Positions 57,400 to 64,000 of a stretch of DNA of 64,000 bases are shown piece after piece. Under the pieces are notes generated by a model. That model was not told the origin of the DNA. It did not search any database and was given only the letters and a program-made list of their open reading frames with translations. The DNA comes from Mytilinidion resinicola (taxonomy: Eukaryota; Ascomycota; Dothideomycetes; Mytilinidiales; Mytilinidiaceae), in contig NW_022985441.1 in assembly GCF_010093595.1 (NCBI RefSeq), positions 1,543,838-1,607,837 on the forward strand. The letters are read 5' to 3'. The position numbers and the translations under genes were made by a program. How positions within the stretch are numbered: the stretch's first letter is position 1; every line of letters begins with the position of its first letter.

Positions 57400-60300
57400 G
57401 TGGGGACAGAAGGGTTTACACATAATACACCTATGATTCGTTGCCCCTGTTTCTATTAGTACGTGGAAGCACCGCAAGCAGTGTCATAAAGATATAAAGA
57501 GATCTTTGTCCCGATCTCAACTACTCCTCAAAGGGCTTCCGTACTCTGTTGCGCATATAGTACATTGGGTAAGACTATCATGTTATAAAGCAATTGATGT
57601 TATCGAGAGGCTTTATGAGAAAGCGATGTTTGCGAAGAGAAGAGCGAAACGATTCCGGAAAGCAATACTGAGGGACACAAAAGAAAGCAAAGTATAGAAA
57701 GCGCTCGATAGAATATAAGGTAGTTCACTTGAGACGCATGTGCAATTTTGGATACAAGATTCGCCAATTGCGATGCAGGGGCATGGAGACAAGAGATGCT
57801 GATATTTCCGTGTGGACATGTTCGGTTTGTGGTGGCTGATTGCTGTAGACGGCTGAGATTTGCTCATGGTGACAAAAGAAACCTGTCGAGCCCGTCGAAC
57901 AACGCATCTACAAAAGCTTCCACTACGTTGACGGCATTATTGAAGGAAATGACGGACTCTTTCGACTGGACAGTTGTCAGTTGCTGATGCGGATCCCCAA
58001 GCCCGGGCTCTGAGTGAAGTGGCATGCAGTCTCCGCGGCCGGCTTCGTCCGCTTTTCGCTCTCAAATCATGATTCAACACAGAACAGCGAAGCGAAGCCC
58101 CCACAACCCACGACTCAGCTGAAACGCATACCTATCGAGCTCGCACTCTCAGACGGTATGCGTTTTTCCTCCTGGCAAAATCCTAGATCTCCGATCTCAG
58201 AAACGCGGCTAGCACGATCAAATCGGGAATTATTTCGAGATGATGACCACCGTCTTTGTGTGCCGAGAAAATAAGCAGAGAGATCCCAGACTAGGGGAAG
58301 CGATATCAACGCTAGGCAGCAGCAGCGGTGAAGAAGTGCTCTTGCGAGGGAGTGCTGGTACTATAGCCCGTTTGGGCCCATATATGGATCTAGCTTTCAC
58401 GAGCACGGGCGGTGGGGCTTGCGAATACGACCCGGGATGAAGGAGCGAACGAGAAGAAGATTGGAATGAGACAGGGCGAATGGACCTACTAGAATGGATG
58501 GATGGGAGATACGGATGGGCCAGAGTGGGGGTCTGGAGGATTAGGTGGATTAGCAGCGTCGGTGTGAACTTACTGTGGGACTGTTTTGAAAGTATGCAGG
58601 TTTTGATACTGCAAAGGAATAAATGTCAGAATCTCGACAATGAAGAAGGCATCCAACGTGTCGAGGCTGTGAAAATAGCCACGTCAACTATGACTCCACG
58701 TTCCGCGCTGCGGCTGTAGGTTGTTTTGAGCGCGATGTGCTGCGGCCTGCTCGAAGGCTGACATCACAGAAGAGATACTTTGACATCACTTCTTCGATAT
58801 CCGCAGCCTCTTCAACATCTAGTTGCGCTGAATTGACCGAAATTCGCGACTAGGCTCCCCCTGAAACGGCGGCGATGACTCAAAGGGTCATATGTATGAG
58901 TCCGACGGGGCGATATAGACCGGAAGGACGTCACAATCCATAGTGCCCTCGTCGTTTGCCTCTTTGATGCGCGAATCCTCGACAGAACGATGCTTGCGAC
59001 AGAAGTGGTCATCGGACCACGTCGAAGGAGAGTGGCGAAGTCATTGCGATGCAGATGCGATCGAAGTCGGCGCGAGTGTGTGATTCGATGCCGATATTTG
59101 GATTCCAGTCGAATGGCGTGGCCGGACTGCGGTTACGTGGTCTCTTTGGCTGCCTTTGCGTTTGCTTTCGACTGGATGTCGGCGGGAGCCTTGTAGGGCC
59201 GGCCTTCGAGAGGCCGGTACAGTGCGATCTGTGAAATGGCCCAGCTCGCGCGAGAATGGCGAGGAAAGGTGGCCAATTTGAAGTTGGGATACGGCGATAG
59301 AGTGGTGTTGCCCCCGGCTTACGCCATGTCGCCACCGCGAGCATCTCGAACTTCCCAATAGAGTTGCAGCAAACCGCTGTACGTGATGAAGATGATACGT
59401 ACCAGATGAGTCAGGAGTGCTGCGCCACAGTCAGCTCGTGCTCGCCGAAAGACGGTCTCAAGTTTAATTCGACGTTGCTGGATATTTTGGGCGCTGCAAA
59501 CGAAGCAGCACGCAGCTAGCGGTGGGATGCAGCTCTCAGCCTGGCAGGCCTGCAGGAGTAGCCGCGCAAACGTGGCCTCCCGGATCATCCGCTGTCGACG
59601 CAGCCTGCTGGACTGTGCAGACGTCCGACCTGTGAACTGCGTCATTGCGTCTCGTAGGACGCTATTCGCTGATACCAACAGCGGAATGCTGGCCTGATAC
59701 AGTGGGTGCAGCAAACAGGCGACGGAAACAGGTGACGGACCCAGGCTGTGAGTGCGAAGGAGCGCGCTGGATGAGTTGTCGGCGCGTTGGTGGGAGATAG
59801 TCGAGGGTGTTGAGTATCGGTGAGTATCCGCCAGGCTGGTTACAGTGGACATCGCGGTGCGGAAGAGGGAAGTACTCTCCCCGTGCGACGCCACTGGCCT
59901 TTTCGGCGGCGCAGACCAATGATGGTGGTGGAAAAGGGGGGAGACGGTCAATATTCGTGTGGGCGCCAAGATTTACAGTGCATGTCCAGTTGCATGTGGG
60001 ATTGAGAATGGAGGCTAGAGAGCGTTAGGGGGCCGCTAGTGCCGGAGGAGTGAATGTCCAGCGGGCCATGGCGGTCCGTTCTGCCCAGTCAGACGGCTGG
60101 TAACCCGCAATGCGGTTCAATATTCCTCCTTTCAGGATAGAAGGGGGCCCAGCGGGAGATCGAATCCCTGCAGCAAGCGTGCGTGCGCTGCGTTGGCCAG
60201 CTGCAGACTGTCAAGTCGGCCGTCAAGTACCGCGAATCATCGCCGCGCGCGCAGTGGGCCTTTTCGCAAGAGACAGCACTATCTTTGCCGGCCAGAGGGA

Positions 60301-61983
60301 GGGCTTGCTGGACGAGACGGCACTCGAGGAGCGCAGAGTTGCGGTAAAGGGACGGCATGAAAACAGTGACTTGTGAGACAGGTAGCGAAAATTTTCACCC
60401 ACGGAAATGAGGTACTCGTACCAAGCGAGCCGCATCAAAACAGAGTGCGGCTCAGCGCAAACGGTGGCAGGGCCTCCCACGCTTGCCGTCTGTGCAAATT
60501 GGCCCGTTGAGCTTGGGAGCGCCATCGCGTCCCAGTGTTTCGGATGGGGCCCACGACTCTCAACGACGCCGCCGCCGCGACTCTCATGCGCGACACCGGC
60601 CTCGTCGTTGTCGTCGTCGGTGGGCCTCCGTTGGCAACTGTCGCATCGTTGCAGACGTAGCGCATGCATCCAGTGGCCCGGTGCAGCTGAGGGGCGGCGT
60701 CGTCGTCCTGCGAGTGGCCAGCACCCGATCGTGTCCGCCGCGGCCGGAGCAACACCAGAGTCGGGTGCTGGACGTGCTGGACTGCTGGACTGGAGGGGTG
60801 CAGCGCGGACCAGCGAGCGAGCCTCCGCCAGAGCAGCGGGTGCGGATGGACAGGCTGGAAGGGAAGGCCGCTGCTGTGTGGGCGCCGGCCGGACGTGGTT
60901 GGGACTTGTTCCTTGTCTTCACGTCGTTCCTGCGAGCGCACAGGCTGAGGGAGGTCTCGCCGTGCACACAAGAAACGGCCTGGATCGCATGAATCGCTCG
61001 CCGCTGGTCAATATCGCGGAAGTGGCACAGAAAGCCGTTCGGCGACACAGTGCGACGCTGACGGCGGGCCTCTGCACCCAGACGAATCGGCCGCCTTCCA
61101 CGACGCTTCGGCGGGCGGCGGACATCAACAGCCTGGAATGGGCGCCATTACGGAGGTACCGTACGCAGTGACAGGAGCAGGGCCGTACAGTACCAGCAGG
61201 GCCGTATGTAATCGCAAGACTCGACAATAAGAAACAGACGTAACAGCGGCAGCCGTGACAGACGCGAGGCGTGACAGAGACGGCCGGCAGGCGTGACAAC
61301 CATGATGACGCCAGGCAGCCAGGAGCAAGAAACGGTCAGGCTGCCTTTGCGTGCCCTTTCTGAGCCTTTCGTCGATGCGCTGAGCCTCCCGCCGCTCTTG
61401 ACGAATCTCGCTTCGGGCCTGCGCTGAGTCGAATCGCCTCGCGTTCTGGCTGCACTGACTGCGCCGCCCCGAATAGAGCCCTTTTGAGTCACCCTGCGAG
61501 ATTAGCTCATGAGGATCGCGCCAGGGGGGTGTGTCCGGGTGCGGTGAAGGGTGTGGCTTGGGGACGACGGGGGGCAGCGGCTGGGCTGTCCTGGCCCTCC
61601 GAGTTAGCGCGGTGCCGCACCAAGACTACATATTGGCGAGTCTGCCCGACTCGCCCGGGCGCTGTCCACCACCCTCACCACGATTATCAAGCACCGGCAC
61701 CGCACAACACCAGCCCTCAGGATCTATCGCGATCCTTCTACACGCTTCGAGTCAGCCAGAACAAACCAACAAATGTGCGGAGTCAAGAACCAGTTTTCCC
61801 TTTCTTCCTCCGCAGAACCACCCACCTCCACCCCCAACACGTCCGCCGCCCAACGACACACCCACGGTTTGCAGTCGCCACGGTGAACAGGCTCCTGCCT
61901 GAGTCCGCTCTCCTCACTCCCTCGCCATATAGACATCCTCAGAACCACCACTTCCACTGGCGCCGCCCGTGCCGCTCGCCCCC
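57400..61983. other. About 4.6 kb without a recognised gene, ending in a C-rich leader
   Basis: Frames up to 254 codons occur (60407-61171 plus, 59319-59969 minus) but overlap each other and are Arg/Ala/Ser/Pro-rich without motifs. From 61480 to 61983 the plus strand is C/T/A-rich with little G, as is usual just before a start codon, so the last 500 bases are probably the leader of the gene at 61984. A lineage-specific protein or long non-coding RNA remains possible. Confidence 0.4.
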
Positions 61984-63219
61984 ATGAATTTCCACCCGAC
62001 ATACCCAACGCCCCCGCCGGGCTACATGCCTTACGACTACATTCGAACGCCGCCTGTGTCTCCGTCGCCGGGGGCACACGGCTACTACTCGCCTCGATAC
62101 GCCGCCAACACCGCGACACCGTCGCCTCGAGGCTCTCCAAAGACACACGCGCGACGATCCAGCCAGCAGGAGCCGCCAGCGTACGCCTATACTTCTTCTC
62201 GTGGTGCGCCTCAGTACTTCCAGGGCTACTCGTCGCCGCGATACTTTGCCTCGCAGCAATCGACGCCTCAGCGCAACCCCGACTATGTAAGTAATTTCGA
62301 CTATACTCGAACCAAAAGTCGGCATTACCGCGATATGGACGGCTTGCCCTCAATGCACCGATCCTCGCGCGAATCCAAACGCCGTCCCTCGCACTCGCGA
62401 TACGCGCACACGACGCAAGTCTTCGACGATGGCTACGCCTACGTCTACGACAGCAACGTCTACGACACCCCTCCGCCTCCGTACGAACCGTACGCACGAT
62501 ATCAGAGCTACGGGCGCAATACTGATCACTATTATCACGATCAGGTCCCAATCTACACCGAGGCAGAGCCCACATCTCGCTCCCGACCCCGTCGCGCGTC
62601 CCACTCAAGCCGACCTCAGCCACCCACCCCGAAGCGTCCATCGACTGCGAAGGCGACTCCACGGGCAACTGAAGAGGACGCGCGTCGAGCGGGAATTCCA
62701 GCTGGCTACTCGTACAAGAACTGGGATCCGACCGAAGAGCCTATCATGCTGCTAGGCAGCGTTTTCGACGCAAACTCCCTAGGCAAGTGGATCTATGACT
62801 GGACTGTCTTCCACCACGGGCCTAGCACACCTCTCTCTGAAATTGCCGGCGAGCTCTGGCTCCTCCTCATTCAACTAGCCGGCAAGGTCAAGCGCGCGGA
62901 AGAGTGCATGACTAAGATCCGCAAGACCGAGAGCCGCGAAATGGTGGAAGACTTCCTCGAGAGTGGCGAACGCCTCTGGATCCGGTTCGCCAAGCTGCTC
63001 AAAGTGTGCGAAGACTACATGTGGAAGGCGGCTAAGAAGGAGACCGGCGACAAGAAGCCCGTGACCATGGGCAAGAACAGCGGCTGCGAGTTCGTCGACT
63101 CCATCTTCGGGCGCGATCGCGAGCTCGAGAAGACCGAAAAACTCATGACCGGCATGCGCCTCTGGAGCATGCGCTTCGACGCCAACTGCGACGATATCCT
63201 CCGCTACCCCTCGGCCTAG
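61984..63219 (+). CDS. Tyrosine/proline-rich protein with conserved C-terminal domain, unknown function
   Basis: One exon, 411 residues from the ATG at 61984 (MNFHPTYPTPPPGYMPYDYI). The first 225 residues are low complexity, rich in Tyr, Pro, Ser and Arg, with repeated SPRY and PPPYEPYARYQSYG-like segments. The last 190 are a folded, helical domain: EDARRAGIPAGYSYKNWDPT, EEPIMLLGSVFDANSLGKWI, YDWTVFHHGPSTPLSEIAGE, then charged helices ending in MRLWSMRFDANCDDILRYPS. I know this C-terminal block as a conserved fungal domain of unknown role. Some relatives carry the automatic label 'vegetative cell wall protein gp1', which reflects only the proline-rich head. No signal peptide is visible, so a cell wall role is unlikely. 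Confidence 0.8.
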   Translation: MNFHPTYPTPPPGYMPYDYIRTPPVSPSPGAHGYYSPRYAANTATPSPRGSPKTHARRSSQQEPPAYAYTSSRGAPQYFQGYSSPRYFASQQSTPQRNPDYVSNFDYTRTKSRHYRDMDGLPSMHRSSRESKRRPSHSRYAHTTQVFDDGYAYVYDSNVYDTPPPPYEPYARYQSYGRNTDHYYHDQVPIYTEAEPTSRSRPRRASHSSRPQPPTPKRPSTAKATPRATEEDARRAGIPAGYSYKNWDPTEEPIMLLGSVFDANSLGKWIYDWTVFHHGPSTPLSEIAGELWLLLIQLAGKVKRAEECMTKIRKTESREMVEDFLESGERLWIRFAKLLKVCEDYMWKAAKKETGDKKPVTMGKNSGCEFVDSIFGRDRELEKTEKLMTGMRLWSMRFDANCDDILRYPSA

Positions 63220-64000
63220 ACTGTCCTGCCTGGCTTGCGCAGGACATCATTGTTTTATGCGATTTCCTCATTTTGTTCGGCTTGTCTGCTTGCTTGCTCG
63301 CGGAATACCCATTTCATTTCTGCTTTTAATTGTAATTGATTCTTGCATGCATCTTACTTTCTGCTCTGGAATTCACGATCGGGGACTGTACTACTGGGAA
63401 GGAAACATGGGAAACTCAAAGAAAATGGAAAGGCAACTATTATTGCATTGGGGCTGGTTTTTGATCTTGGTTGGCATGGCTGTGTGCTTCTCCAAGCCGG
63501 CTCACCTTCACATCGCTTCATTGGGCTTGCGCAAATTGGGTTTCTTGGGGGTTCTCTCTCTTTACTCGAGTCATCGTTTTCAGCGACTGCATTGGGGAAT
63601 TTTCATCATCGGAAAAAGTTTGTGAAAGGAGTCGATCCATTATATCCAACCCCCCTCTCCCCCATTCATCTTCAGTTTTCCGGTTTTATCGTTGAGACTG
63701 GTTCTAGCGATTCTTTTTGCGACTCTTTATATTACCCTTAGATTATGGGTTGGACGATATATCCGATCCATTTGGTAGCCGCGAGGCTAAAATTATGAAC
63801 ATACCTTTATATCCGCTCTACTATTGCGTCCTGCTTCTCTTGTGATTGTTTTTGCTTCATTATCCTATAGAACCCCTAAATGAAAGAAAAAGAAACTGTA
63901 TTTGCTATATTGCTCTATTCCACTATCACAATTTGCAAACGTGAACCGCTCTATTCCCACTATCGCGAACCGCGAATATGACTCGCATTGGTGGTTTTTG
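63220..64000. other. 3' flank of the last gene
   Basis: T-rich sequence after the stop at 63219, as in the other 3' regions. Frames of 74-132 codons here carry no motifs. No gene seen. Confidence 0.5.

Noticed and set aside
60407..61171. 254-codon plus-strand frame
   Set aside because: Arg/Ala/Ser-rich, overlapped by equally long frames on the other strand, with no domain or exon signals.

Overview
The window is nuclear DNA of a filamentous ascomycete (Pezizomycotina). The genes have short introns of about 45-180 bases with GT...AG ends and CTAAC-type branch points. Recognisable products are fungal: the NDR kinase COT-1, an Ime2-like kinase, a HET-domain remnant, a Zn2Cys6 regulator and MCH1. 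Intergenic DNA mixes pyrimidine-rich GC leaders with AT-rich patches. A Dothideomycete is my guess, not something the sequence proves. One run of 15 N (32944-32958) shows it is a draft scaffold.

Left part (1-32 kb) is mostly ordinary chromosome. After a broken HET-domain remnant (270-800, minus) and a gene-poor stretch comes a four-exon kinesin of 1745 residues (5265-10732). It is followed by an unknown 225-residue protein, exosome subunit RRP42, transporter MCH1, a class I methyltransferase, a mitochondrial membrane protein, a frame-broken conserved gene (20945-21713), the ESCRT-I subunit VPS37, a 1061-residue coiled-coil protein and the polarity kinase COT-1 (29291-31504). The kinesin, the coiled-coil protein and COT-1 belong to hyphal tip growth and transport, and each has a long C-rich leader.

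Middle part (32.5-40 kb): RPB12 with a 25-base last exon, then a decayed accessory patch. The patch holds a shortened F-box protein, two C-terminal fragments of a fructosamine-3-kinase-like phosphotransferase and the front half of an MFS drug:H+ antiporter fused in frame to one of those fragments. NAR1 (cytosolic Fe-S assembly) follows.

Right part (40-64 kb): 5 kb without a recognised gene, an Ime2/RCK-type kinase, an aquaporin, and a second decayed patch (52-57.4 kb). There the cytochrome b5 half of a flavocytochrome b2-type gene lies on the plus strand at 52.7-53.1 kb and the FMN-dehydrogenase half on the minus strand at 56.3-57.3 kb, with an intact Zn2Cys6 regulator between them. This is the layout expected if an inversion cut one gene in two. 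After about 4.6 kb without a recognised gene the window ends with a tyrosine/proline-rich protein of unknown function.

The most unusual items are the split flavocytochrome gene, the MFS-phosphotransferase chimera, a GC-AG intron in COT-1 and a CG-repeat frame break in a conserved gene. I did not find a wholly new system.
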